A stretch of 5,675 nt of DNA from Verrucomicrobiota bacterium (lineage in GTDB: Bacteria; Verrucomicrobiota; Verrucomicrobiia; Chthoniobacterales; UBA10450), in assembly GCA_003219945.1 (NCBI GenBank), contig QHQV01000072.1, positions 1 to 5,675 on the forward strand, read 5' to 3'. The number at the start of each line of letters is the position of its first letter. The stretch's first letter is position 1. Made by a program: the position numbers and the translations under genes. This document shows, piece after piece, positions 1-5,675 of this stretch. Under the pieces are notes generated by a model, which was not told the DNA's origin, searched no databases, and saw only the letters and a list, made by a program, of their open reading frames with translations.

Positions 1-2
1 TG

Positions 3-209
3 CTACGTGCTCTGCAGCCTTGCCAAAATGATTCCGACATGGTTAGGCGCGTTGGCATTCAATACGCATTGGAGCAATGCCATGATCTTCTGGCTAACGA
101 TGTTGCCGGTATCCATTTCTATACGCTCAATCAGTCGGGCGCTACCCGGATGATTTTCGACAGCCTCGGCATTCCCCGCCATCGCAACCTGCAAGCTTCG
201 AGCGTTTAG
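3..209 (+). CDS. metF: Methylenetetrahydrofolate reductase, C-terminal end (partial, 5' end outside window)
   Basis: This is the last 68 codons of a gene entering from the left edge, open from position 3 and ending at the TAG at 207-209. MetF is a cytoplasmic flavoenzyme that reduces 5,10-methylene-tetrahydrofolate to 5-methyl-tetrahydrofolate for methionine synthesis. The visible tail carries the family's C-terminal signature: a helix reading VGIQYALEQCHDLL, then AGIHFYTLNQSGATRMIF, matching the conserved GxHFYTLN-S-AT pattern of the last strand and helix of the TIM barrel. It ends shortly afterwards with a short LGIPRHRNLQASSV tail, as is usual for bacterial MetF. The ATG at 39 is internal and not a start. 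The opposite-strand reading frame over the same bases resembles no known family. Seen: the motif and the stop. Inferred: a full-length upstream part. The FAD-binding half cannot be checked here. Confidence 0.9.
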   Translation, partial: LRALQPCQNDSDMVRRVGIQYALEQCHDLLANDVAGIHFYTLNQSGATRMIFDSLGIPRHRNLQASSV

Positions 210-330
210 CTGCAGCAATCCGTTTTGGCCGAATCTTCCAACGCTTGCATGCGTTTCGTGCATGATTCGAGCTGTTTACACCGAGACGCGAACATTTGCA
301 CAGACTGGGTAGTATGGGCACACTCTCAGT
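210..330. other. Intergenic region between metF and the VTT gene; presumed promoter region, no clear motif
   Basis: This is the only gap over 21 bp in the window, and any promoter for the VTT-mnmG-plsY-gpsA series most likely lies here. I found no convincing -35/-10 pair. A weak interrupted inverted repeat (CGAATC at 230-235 with GATTCG at 264-269, and CATGC at 248-252 with GCATG at 260-264) could end metF transcription but has no T-run. Assignment as promoter region is by position only. Confidence 0.3.
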
Positions 331-1086
331 GTGCTGAACGTCCGCCGCGTGATTTTCTGGCAAGTTGTACCCGTCGTTTGTGCAGTTGCGCTCGTGGTAG
401 CGCTTTCGCGCGTCTTTCCAGTTATCACTTTTGTCGCAGGCTTACAGGAACGTATGATGAGGTGGGGCGCTTGGGCCGGGATTTGCTATCCATTATTGTT
501 TGCAGCTTGTAATATCCTTCTGCTGCCGGGAGGCATCCTTGCTGTGGGAAGCGGTTTCTTCTTCGGCCTATGGTGGGGATTTTTGCTCGTATTGGCGGGC
601 AACATCATTTCGACGGCGATTTCCTTTGCGTTGAGTCGCTTCGTCGCCAAGCGGTGCTTTCGCCGAAGGCTCTCAGCTAACCCGACGTTGCGGGCTCTCG
701 GTCCTGCCGTGGAACGCGAAAGCTGGAAAATAATTCTCTTGAGCCAATTGCATCCGCTCTTTCCTACCAGCCTGCTGAATTACGTTTATGGGCTAACGCG
801 AATTCGTTTTGGCAGCTACATGCTTTGGGCGTCGATTGGGCGTATGCCTGGGCTTTTCTTTTACGCGTACATAGGAACGCTGGGCCAACTTGCAGTGCGC
901 GTCATGCGTGGCAAAAGTTACCCGCGGACAGTCGAGTATTGGATTTGGGGCGGCGCATTCATCACAACGGTGTTGTTGTTGGTTGTGTTGGGTCGCATCG
1001 CGCGTCGGGCGATTCAAACGTCACCGGACCGACGGTCAGATGGAACGCCAAAAGAACCGCTGGAGCGCCGGATATTATCCAGCTAA
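331..1086 (+). CDS. VTT-domain (TVP38/TMEM64, DedA-superfamily) membrane protein
   Basis: A 251-residue integral membrane protein of the VTT/SNARE-associated family. Hydrophobic segments lie at about residues 8-30, 48-70, 72-100, 132-150 (likely re-entrant), 160-183 and 202-221, followed by a basic, hydrophilic tail. Family hallmarks are LLLPGGILAVGSGFFFG (63-79), the FALSR segment (99-103, the F/Y-xxx-R motif), HPLFPTSLLNYVYGLTRIRF (141-160) and IGRMPGLFFYAYIG (169-182). Relatives are thought to move lipids or act as proton-coupled transporters in the inner membrane; the substrate here is unknown. The position usually Arg before the 'P-x-x-P' loop is Gln139. The start is GTG at 331, since an in-frame TAG lies at 310-312 and the first membrane segment begins at residue 8; no Shine-Dalgarno is evident. 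It precedes mnmG by 21 bp, suggesting co-transcription. A functional link to PlsY/GpsA lipid synthesis is possible but only inferred from context. Confidence 0.85.
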   Translation: MLNVRRVIFWQVVPVVCAVALVVALSRVFPVITFVAGLQERMMRWGAWAGICYPLLFAACNILLLPGGILAVGSGFFFGLWWGFLLVLAGNIISTAISFALSRFVAKRCFRRRLSANPTLRALGPAVERESWKIILLSQLHPLFPTSLLNYVYGLTRIRFGSYMLWASIGRMPGLFFYAYIGTLGQLAVRVMRGKSYPRTVEYWIWGGAFITTVLLLVVLGRIARRAIQTSPDRRSDGTPKEPLERRILSS

Positions 1087-1107
1087 AGCTCTAGCTATCA
1101 GTCGTTT

Positions 1108-3000
1108 ATGTATAAATTACCAAATATGTATGACGTGGTGGTCATAGGTAGCGGGCATGCTGGGATCGAAGCGGCACTCGCGGCCGCACGAATCGGCTGC
1201 CGGACACTGATGTTGACCCAGAATCTCGATACGATTGGGCAGATGTCGTGCAACCCTGCAATCGGCGGACTTGCCAAAGGGCATATTGTTCGTGAAATCG
1301 ATGCGATGGGCGGAGCAATGGGGCTCAATGCTGATGCGACTGGAATCCAGTTTCGAATGCTCAACCAAAAAAAGGGTCCATCCGTGCGGGCTCCACGGGT
1401 TCAGTGCGATAAAAAGGCGTACCAGTTTCGGATGAAAGCCATTTTGGAGCAGGTGCAGAACCTGGACGTGAAGCAGGGTACCGTGTCGCGCATTATTGAG
1501 AAGGGCGGCGCGGTGGTCGGTGTTGAAACCGATATCGGCGTGGCGATCGCATCGCGCACCGTTGTAATCACCTCCGGGACGTTCCTGTGTGGACTATTGC
1601 ATATCGGCGAGACTAGTAAGCCCGGCGGCCGGATGGCGGACGCCAGTTCAAGCCTGAGTGCAAACCTACGGGAGTTGGGTTTTCAAGTGGGGCGATTCAA
1701 GACGGGAACGCCCTGCCGGCTGAATGCGCGATCGATTGATTTTACACGTTGCTCGATTCAACTCGGGGATGAACCGCCGTCGGGATTTGCCTTTAATCCC
1801 GAGGAGATTAGCACTGGCGTCAACGATGTCTTCACGTTGAATCGCGTTCGTGGGGGTACGTTCCACGTGGAACAATTGCCCTGCTGGATCACACACACCA
1901 ACCAAAAAACGCATGAAATGATCCGAGGCAATTTGCACAGGTCCCCACTGTACGCCGGCCGAATTCAAGGCATCGGTCCTCGATATTGTCCCTCCATTGA
2001 AGATAAGGTAGTTAAATTCTCGGACAAGGCCTCACATCAGCTCTTTCTCGAACCGGAAGGACGCCACACGAGCGAGTACTACGTAAATGGGATCTCCACC
2101 AGTCTGCCTTACGAAGTTCAGCTCGCATTTGTACATTTGATCCCTGGGCTCGAGCAAGCCGAGATCATGCGGCCTGGCTACGCGGTTGAATATGACTACT
2201 TGCCGCCGACACAGCTTCTGCCAACCTTGGAAACGAAGATTGTCAGCGGACTCTACTTTGCCGGGCAAATTAATGGCACCTCCGGCTATGAAGAGGCAGC
2301 AGCGCAAGGATTGATCGCTGGAGCTAACGCCGCTCTAAATGTCCAAAACCGTCCGCCTTTGGTCTTGAGCAGGAGAGAAGCTTATATCGGCGTCCTCATT
2401 GATGATCTTGTCACCAAGGGGACAGAAGAACCATATCGAATGTTCACCAGCCGCGCTGAAGATCGATTGTTTTTGCGACACGACAACGCCGATCAACGGT
2501 TGACGAATCGTGCATTTATTACAGGACTGGTCAGCGAAGCCAGATTTCGCAATTTCAAACAGAAAATGGACCTGCTGCAGCAGGCCCGCGTGATATCTAA
2601 AGGAACGAAGCTAAACGGAATCCCTGTTTCTCGACTCCTGAAGCAGCCCGACTTTGATGTGAGGACATTGCCTGATGACATCGTATCGTGCGTGCCGCTG
2701 TCACTGTGGCAGTTGCTCCAAATAGACTTCAAATACCAAGGGTATGCAGCACGCCAGTCGGAGGAAAATCAACGACTTGACCGCAAAGGAAATCAGAGAA
2801 TTCCAGATGGTCTCGATTACAACAAGATCGATGGGCTAAGATCAGAAACTAGACAGAAGTTATCGAAAGTGAGACCGACCTCTCTGGGCCAAGCGGCGCG
2901 GATCAGTGGAATCACGCCGTCCGACGTTTCTATCTTGCACATCTGGCTTAACAGAAATGGATTACGATGTGAACATGCGAAAGCTGAAGAGCTAACATAG
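1108..3000 (+). CDS. mnmG: tRNA uridine-5-carboxymethylaminomethyl(34) synthesis enzyme MnmG (GidA)
   Basis: A full-length, 630-residue FAD protein that works with the GTPase MnmE to add the (carboxymethyl)aminomethyl group to C5 of wobble uridine 34 in a subset of tRNAs. Visible motifs in order: the FAD dinucleotide fold [17 protein letters not shown] (10-26); [20 protein letters not shown] (46-65) with conserved Cys48; [12 protein letters not shown] (from 157); GGRM (173-176); FKTGTPCR (about 197-204); the first GidA signature [11 protein letters not shown] (290-300) with the second conserved Cys294; the second signature beginning [17 protein letters not shown] at 385; [11 protein letters not shown] (about 447-457); and the C-terminal MnmE/tRNA-binding helical domain ending [15 protein letters not shown]. 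Asp452 stands where Tyr is common (SRAEYRL). The start could be ATG 1108 or ATG 1126 (residue 7, MYDVVVIG); neither has a clear ribosome binding site. rsmG, parA and parB, its frequent neighbours, are not downstream; plsY follows after 10 bp. Confidence 0.97.
   Translation: MYKLPNMYDVVVIGSGHAGIEAALAAARIGCRTLMLTQNLDTIGQMSCNPAIGGLAKGHIVREIDAMGGAMGLNADATGIQFRMLNQKKGPSVRAPRVQCDKKAYQFRMKAILEQVQNLDVKQGTVSRIIEKGGAVVGVETDIGVAIASRTVVITSGTFLCGLLHIGETSKPGGRMADASSSLSANLRELGFQVGRFKTGTPCRLNARSIDFTRCSIQLGDEPPSGFAFNPEEISTGVNDVFTLNRVRGGTFHVEQLPCWITHTNQKTHEMIRGNLHRSPLYAGRIQGIGPRYCPSIEDKVVKFSDKASHQLFLEPEGRHTSEYYVNGISTSLPYEVQLAFVHLIPGLEQAEIMRPGYAVEYDYLPPTQLLPTLETKIVSGLYFAGQINGTSGYEEAAAQGLIAGANAALNVQNRPPLVLSRREAYIGVLIDDLVTKGTEEPYRMFTSRAEDRLFLRHDNADQRLTNRAFITGLVSEARFRNFKQKMDLLQQARVISKGTKLNGIPVSRLLKQPDFDVRTLPDDIVSCVPLSLWQLLQIDFKYQGYAARQSEENQRLDRKGNQRIPDGLDYNKIDGLRSETRQKLSKVRPTSLGQAARISGITPSDVSILHIWLNRNGLRCEHAKAEELT
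1859..1874. other. parS: parS-like ParB-binding (centromere) site inside mnmG
   Basis: The 16 bases cgttccacgtggaaca match the parS form TGTTCCACGTGGAACA at 15 of 16 positions; the only difference is the outermost first base (C for T at 1859). Bases 1860-1873 are a perfect 14-bp palindrome centred on CACGTG, the only CACGTG I found in the window. Known of the family: chromosomal ParB proteins bind such 16-bp palindromes, mostly near the replication origin and often inside coding sequences. The site is read by mnmG as the codons for residues T-F-H-V-E-Q just before the conserved CWITHTN segment, so part of the sequence is constrained by the protein. That it is bound by ParB is inference; it could be a coincidence of codon choice. 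Confidence 0.55.
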
Positions 3001-3010
3001 CTGTCCTGCA

Positions 3011-3646
3011 ATGGTCACATTGGCCGTGTTCTTACTTGGCAGCTATCTTCTAGGGTCGATCCCTTTCGGTTATTTGGCTGGTCGACTTCAAGGAATCGAT
3101 ATCCGACAGGCCGGCAGTTGTAACGTTGGCGCGACTAACGTAGTCCGTGTCTTGGGCAAGGGATACGGTTATTCAGTATTCGCGCTAGACTGTTCAAAGG
3201 GATTCGCAGCCGTGAAAATCTCGATGCTAATGGCAACCGGACGGCCGCCCGAGTGGAATTCGCCCGAGATATTTGGAATCCTCGCGGCGATGTCTAGCGT
3301 TCTCGGGCACTTGTATCCCCCATGGCTGAAGTTTAAGGGAGGAAAAGGCGTCGCGACTTCCGCCGGAGCGCTCTTAGCATTGACGCCGGTCGCTACGCTC
3401 ATAGGCGTTGCCATTTGGATAATTGTGTTCTGGCTGACCCGGTATGTTTCATTGGCTTCCCTCACAGCGGCGGTTGTCCTGCCGATCGTCATTCTCGTGG
3501 TCAGCTCGCCAGACCAAAACAAGCGGAAACCGCTAGTTTATTCCTCCGTCTGCGTCGCGGCAGTTGTCGTTTGGCGTCACCGTTCAAATCTTTCGCGGCT
3601 GATCCGCGGCACCGAACCGCGCTTTACTCGGAAAGGAGACTTGTGA
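3011..3646 (+). CDS. plsY: Acyl-phosphate:glycerol-3-phosphate acyltransferase PlsY
   Basis: An integral membrane enzyme of 211 residues that transfers the acyl group from acyl-phosphate (made by PlsX) to the 1-position of sn-glycerol 3-phosphate, giving lysophosphatidate. All three catalytic motifs are present: GSIPFGYLAGR (15-25) leading into AGSCNVGATNVVRVLGKG (34-51); GHLYPPWLKFKGGKGVAT (99-116), the phosphate-binding loop; and HRSNLSRLIRGTE (190-202). Hydrophobic segments lie near residues 3-20, 52-74, 86-100, 115-141, 146-165 and 175-188, consistent with the family. Cys37 replaces the usual Gly of the GSGN-x-GATN motif. ATG 3011 is the only possible start, because an in-frame TAA lies at 2993-2995; no Shine-Dalgarno precedes it. 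It begins 10 bp after mnmG and its TGA overlaps the GTG of gpsA by 4 bp, so the two lipid-precursor genes are translationally coupled. plsX is not in the window. Confidence 0.96.
   Translation: MVTLAVFLLGSYLLGSIPFGYLAGRLQGIDIRQAGSCNVGATNVVRVLGKGYGYSVFALDCSKGFAAVKISMLMATGRPPEWNSPEIFGILAAMSSVLGHLYPPWLKFKGGKGVATSAGALLALTPVATLIGVAIWIIVFWLTRYVSLASLTAAVVLPIVILVVSSPDQNKRKPLVYSSVCVAAVVVWRHRSNLSRLIRGTEPRFTRKGDL
3634..3638 (+). promoter_or_regulatory. Shine-Dalgarno site fixing the gpsA start
   Basis: AGGAG within gaaaggag ends 4 bases before the GTG at 3643. It lies inside the last codons of plsY and decides the gpsA start against the much longer open frame that extends upstream through plsY. Confidence 0.8.
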
Positions 3647-4635
3647 ACACTGCAATCATAGGTGCTGGTGGTTGGGGAACGGCGTTAGCTGGTTTGTGGG
3701 CAAGACGTGGTCGAAAAATTGTTCTCTGGGGCCACAACACGGATCGAATCGCACGCATGCAAAAGACTCGCGAAAACAGCGAGTATCTTCCCGGGATCCA
3801 GCTTCCGGATTCAGTGCATATTACCTCGGAACTGAGTGATTGCGCTGATGTCGAGCTGATCGTACTTGCGACACCGTCTACCGCATTGCGCAACATCGCT
3901 GTGCACTTGGCGAAAGTCCTTGGCCACACTCGTGCGGTATTGCTGAGTTGCACAAAAGGGATTGAACAGGGCAGCGGGCTGAGGATGACGGAGATCCTGC
4001 GCGAAGCTTTCCCGGAGGATAAAATCGCCGTGTTGTCCGGTCCAAATCTCGCGACCGAAGTCGTCAGAGATCTTCCGACCGCGACTGTGATTGCGTGTGA
4101 CGACGGCGATTGCGCCGCGAGTCTACAGTCCACATTGGGAAGCCCACGCTTTCGCGTTTACACCAGCCTCGATGTGGTCTCGGTTGAGCTGGGCGGGGCG
4201 TTGAAAAACGTGTTCGCCATCGCCGCGGGAATCAGTGACGGTCTTGGACTTGGCGACAACGCCAAAGCAGCACTGGTCACCCGGTCATTGACTGAGCTGG
4301 TTCGGTTCGGAGTAGCCATGGGTGGGACGGCGAATGCTTTTTTTGGCCTAAGCGGCGCGGGTGATCTGATACTGACGTGCTACAGCGAGCGCAGCCGCAA
4401 CTACACCATCGGGAAACGCCTGGGAAGAGGTGAATCGTTGCCAGAAATCACAGCCTCCATGAGAATGGTCGCCGAAGGGATTCCGACTGCGCGAAGCGCT
4501 TGGGAATGCGCGCGGCGCTTGAACATTGCCACGCCGATTACCGATCAAGTGTACTCGATCTTACATAAGCAAAAAAAGCCAGCCGTCGCCTTGGAAGAAC
4601 TGCTGAAGCGCGAGCCGAAGCCTGAACAGGCGTAG
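3643..4635 (+). CDS. gpsA: NAD(P)H-dependent glycerol-3-phosphate dehydrogenase GpsA
   Basis: A cytoplasmic enzyme of 330 residues, typical family length, that reduces dihydroxyacetone phosphate to sn-glycerol 3-phosphate, the substrate of PlsY encoded just upstream. The N-terminal Rossmann fold shows AIIGAGGWGTALA (4-16) and the LWGHN strand end. Next come RENSEYLPGIQLP, VLATPS, LLSCTKGIE and SGPNLATEV (132-140; SGPSFA is the more common form). The C-terminal catalytic domain has GGALKNVFAIAAGISDGLG with the catalytic-type Lys188, then SGAGDLILTCYSERSRN (237-253) with the substrate-binding Arg-Asn pair, and VAEGIPTA. The start is GTG at 3643, overlapping the plsY TGA as GTGA and preceded by AGGAG; the open frame continues further upstream but only through plsY in another frame, with no family resemblance. 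It ends with a short charged tail (KREPKPEQA), 20 bp from the converging purN stop. Confidence 0.97.
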   Translation: MNTAIIGAGGWGTALAGLWARRGRKIVLWGHNTDRIARMQKTRENSEYLPGIQLPDSVHITSELSDCADVELIVLATPSTALRNIAVHLAKVLGHTRAVLLSCTKGIEQGSGLRMTEILREAFPEDKIAVLSGPNLATEVVRDLPTATVIACDDGDCAASLQSTLGSPRFRVYTSLDVVSVELGGALKNVFAIAAGISDGLGLGDNAKAALVTRSLTELVRFGVAMGGTANAFFGLSGAGDLILTCYSERSRNYTIGKRLGRGESLPEITASMRMVAEGIPTARSAWECARRLNIATPITDQVYSILHKQKKPAVALEELLKREPKPEQA

Positions 4636-4655
4636 CGACGCAGCTTAGGAGGGAT

Positions 4656-5285
4656 TTAGTTATCTGACCAGCCTTTATCTGGCTGGGTTGCTTCAGCATA
4701 TCTTTTGCAGAATTCGGCGACAACGGCCGGGTACAGTTCGTGCTCAAGGACTTGAATCCGAGCATGCAGGCTCTCCGCGGACTCGTTAGGCAAAATTTTT
4801 ACCTCCTTCTGTGCGAGGATTTGCCCGTGATCAATCCGATCGTCGACGTAGTGCACCGTGCAGCCCGTCACTGTTTCGCCCGCGACGAGAGCTTGTTTCC
4901 ATGCTTCAAGTCCTGGGAACTTAGGCAGAAGTGATGGGTGAATGTTGATGATGCGATGTGGAAAGGCCTTCAACATTGGTTGATGCAAAACGCGCATGAA
5001 CCCCGCGAGTACGACAAGTTCAACACCGGCATGGCGCAACGTTTGCACGAGCTGCTCTTCTATTTCCGGCTCTAAGCGCGTGCGAAATCTGCCCGGCGGC
5101 AAATAGGTGTTCGCAACACGAAATTCCCGCGCCATATCAAGAATCGGTGCATCCAGCACGTCCGAAACGACCAAGCGCGCTTCCGCAGCGAGATCGCCTG
5201 ACCGGATGCGCTCGAGAATCGCCCGGCAGTTGCTTCCTTTCCCCGACCCGAGAATCCCAATTGACAGGCGTTTCATCTGAGTCAT
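4656..5285 (-). CDS. purN: Phosphoribosylglycinamide formyltransferase PurN (GART)
   Basis: A cytoplasmic enzyme of 209 residues that transfers the formyl group from 10-formyl-tetrahydrofolate to glycinamide ribonucleotide, the third step of purine synthesis. Visible are the phosphate-binding loop ILGSGKGSN (11-19), LAGFMRVL (93-100), and the catalytic triad of the formyltransferase family: Asn114 and His116 in INIHPSLLPKFPG, and Asp152 in DDRIDHGQILAQ. The length is normal for the short (non-PurT) enzyme. I chose ATG at 5285 because it overlaps the upstream rfaE2 TGA as ATGA and has AGGAG 12 bases upstream. ATG 5276 (starting MKRLSIGILG) and ATG 5312 are alternatives; the latter would extend 31 bases into rfaE2. 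It is probably co-transcribed with, and translationally coupled to, rfaE2. It shares the folate one-carbon pool with MetF at the other end of the window. Confidence 0.96.
   Translation of the reverse strand: MTQMKRLSIGILGSGKGSNCRAILERIRSGDLAAEARLVVSDVLDAPILDMAREFRVANTYLPPGRFRTRLEPEIEEQLVQTLRHAGVELVVLAGFMRVLHQPMLKAFPHRIINIHPSLLPKFPGLEAWKQALVAGETVTGCTVHYVDDRIDHGQILAQKEVKILPNESAESLHARIQVLEHELYPAVVAEFCKRYAEATQPDKGWSDN
4668..4686. terminator. Possible bidirectional hairpin terminator between convergent gpsA and purN
   Basis: CCAGCC and GGCTGG form a perfect 6-bp, GC-rich stem around a 7-base loop (tttatct). It begins 32 bases after the gpsA stop and lies in the last codons of purN. It is the only hairpin I see where both converging transcripts need to end. 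Neither strand has a proper T-run after the stem, so intrinsic termination would be weak; it may just be a chance inverted repeat in the purN coding sequence. Confidence 0.3.
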
Positions 5286-5674
5286 TGGGTTTGCCCACTC
5301 CTGCTGGTGCAAATTTGCTCAATTAACCCGGAAGTTGAATACCCTATCTCAAATGGGATGAGGCGAATCGCACTTCCAATTTCCTTCAAAATCGCACGCT
5401 CCTCTTGATCCAGCGTTCCCGGGGTGTAATCACCACCTTTGACGTAAACAGCAGGTCGGACCGCAGCGAGAAACTTCGTAGCCCGAATTTCTGGAAAAAT
5501 CGTGGCCAGATCCACGCATTGCAAGGCGGCGAGAATCTCCGCGCGATCCCTCTCGGTTGTGATCGGTCGCCCTGCTCCTTTTAATTCGTGGACGGAACGG
5601 TCGCCGTTTAACCCGACAACCAGAAGCTCGCCGAGCGCTCGCGCCGCCTGCAAATACCGCACATGCCCAACGTG
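5282..5674 (-). CDS. rfaE2: D-glycero-beta-D-manno-heptose 1-phosphate adenylyltransferase (RfaE2/HldE C-terminal type), partial
   Basis: This gene runs in from the right edge; 130 C-terminal residues are visible, ending at TGA 5284-5282. It belongs to the cytidylyltransferase-like nucleotidyltransferases that transfer AMP from ATP to heptose 1-phosphate, making ADP-heptose for lipopolysaccharide inner core. The first visible residues HVGHVRYLQAARALG contain the catalytic HxGH motif, so only about 15-30 N-terminal residues should be missing if it is a stand-alone protein. Further marks are LLVVGLNGDRSV, GRPITTERDRAEILAAL, VKGGDYTPGTLDQEE and the late IGYSTSGLIEQI, equivalent to the usual GxSTT-x-I-I/L segment. 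Whether an HldE-type sugar kinase domain is fused upstream cannot be seen. The GTG at 5662 is internal, just after the HVGH. The gene overlaps purN by 4 bp (ATGA). Its presence points to a diderm cell envelope. Confidence 0.9.
   Translation of the reverse strand, partial: HVGHVRYLQAARALGELLVVGLNGDRSVHELKGAGRPITTERDRAEILAALQCVDLATIFPEIRATKFLAAVRPAVYVKGGDYTPGTLDQEERAILKEIGSAIRLIPFEIGYSTSGLIEQICTSRSGQTQ
5298..5302 (-). promoter_or_regulatory. Shine-Dalgarno site for purN
   Basis: On the minus strand AGGAG lies 12 bases upstream of the ATG at 5285, inside the last codons of rfaE2. The spacing is on the long side but supports 5285 over the ATG at 5276, which would be 21 bases away. Confidence 0.5.
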
Positions 5675-5675
5675 C

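Noticed and set aside
3..263. Minus-strand reading frame of 86 codons at the left edge
   Set aside because: It is antisense to the clear MetF C-terminus and has no recognisable motif.
230..269. Interrupted inverted repeats after the metF stop as a terminator
   Set aside because: The stems are short, the left arm has a 12-base bulge and no T-run follows, so it is not called as a terminator.
1111..1116. TATAAA as a -10 box for mnmG transcription starting near ATG 1126
   Set aside because: No -35-like hexamer lies at 16-18 bases upstream, and the bases are codons of mnmG if it starts at 1108.
1830..1845. Second parS-like site around ttcacgttgaa
   Set aside because: The central hexamer is CACGTT and the flanks do not match the consensus.
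2571..2584. Perfect 14-bp palindrome cctgctgcagcagg in mnmG
   Set aside because: It arises from CTG/CAG codons for L-L-Q-Q in a helix and matches no binding site that I know; likely coincidence.
3415..3642. N-terminal extension of gpsA making a 406-residue protein
   Set aside because: These bases are plsY coding sequence in another frame, the extension has no GpsA-like residues, and the GTG at 3643 has a good Shine-Dalgarno and normal family length.
4647..4652. AGGAGG on the + strand just after the gpsA stop, as a ribosome site of another gene
   Set aside because: No ATG, GTG or TTG follows at a workable distance and the region is purN on the other strand.
5286..5312. Longer purN starting at ATG 5312
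   Set aside because: It would extend 31 bases into rfaE2 and adds residues before the conserved MKRLSIGILG start; the ATGA overlap at 5285 is the better start.

Overview
The window looks like ordinary chromosomal housekeeping sequence from a diderm (Gram-negative-type) bacterium. The lineage cannot be fixed from the sequence alone. The style of the GpsA and PlsY proteins, the stand-alone ADP-heptose synthase domain and the mix of SD-led and SD-less starts would fit Verrucomicrobiota (low to moderate confidence), with Acidobacteriota or Planctomycetota as alternatives. The heptose nucleotidyltransferase gene argues for an outer membrane with heptose-containing lipopolysaccharide or similar glycans. 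There are no insertion sequences, CRISPR arrays, tRNA or rRNA genes, and no sign of recent transfer.

Layout on the + strand: the 3' end of metF (methylenetetrahydrofolate reductase) enters from the left edge and stops at 209. A 121-bp gap follows, then a VTT/TVP38-type membrane protein (331-1086), mnmG (1108-3000), plsY (3011-3646) and gpsA (3643-4635). Spacing from 331 onward is tight (21 bp, 10 bp, then a 4-bp overlap), so these four genes probably form one transcription unit. On the - strand, converging on gpsA across only 20 bp, are rfaE2 (enters from the right edge, stops at 5282) and purN (5285-4656). They are joined by a 4-bp ATGA overlap.

How the genes fit together: GpsA makes sn-glycerol 3-phosphate and PlsY acylates it, the first committed step of phospholipid synthesis, so their translational coupling makes sense. 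MnmG modifies the wobble uridine of certain tRNAs. PurN uses 10-formyl-tetrahydrofolate for purine synthesis, while MetF drains the same folate pool toward methionine. RfaE2 feeds the ADP-heptose pathway.

The signal most worth attention is not a gene. Inside mnmG, at 1859-1874, lies cgttccacgtggaaca, a 14-bp perfect palindrome that matches the classical ParB-binding centromere site parS (TGTTCCACGTGGAACA) at 15 of 16 bases. In many bacteria mnmG (gidA) sits beside rsmG-parA-parB near the replication origin. Here those neighbours are absent, yet a parS-like site sits in the gene itself. A possible shared hairpin terminator lies between the convergent gpsA and purN genes.
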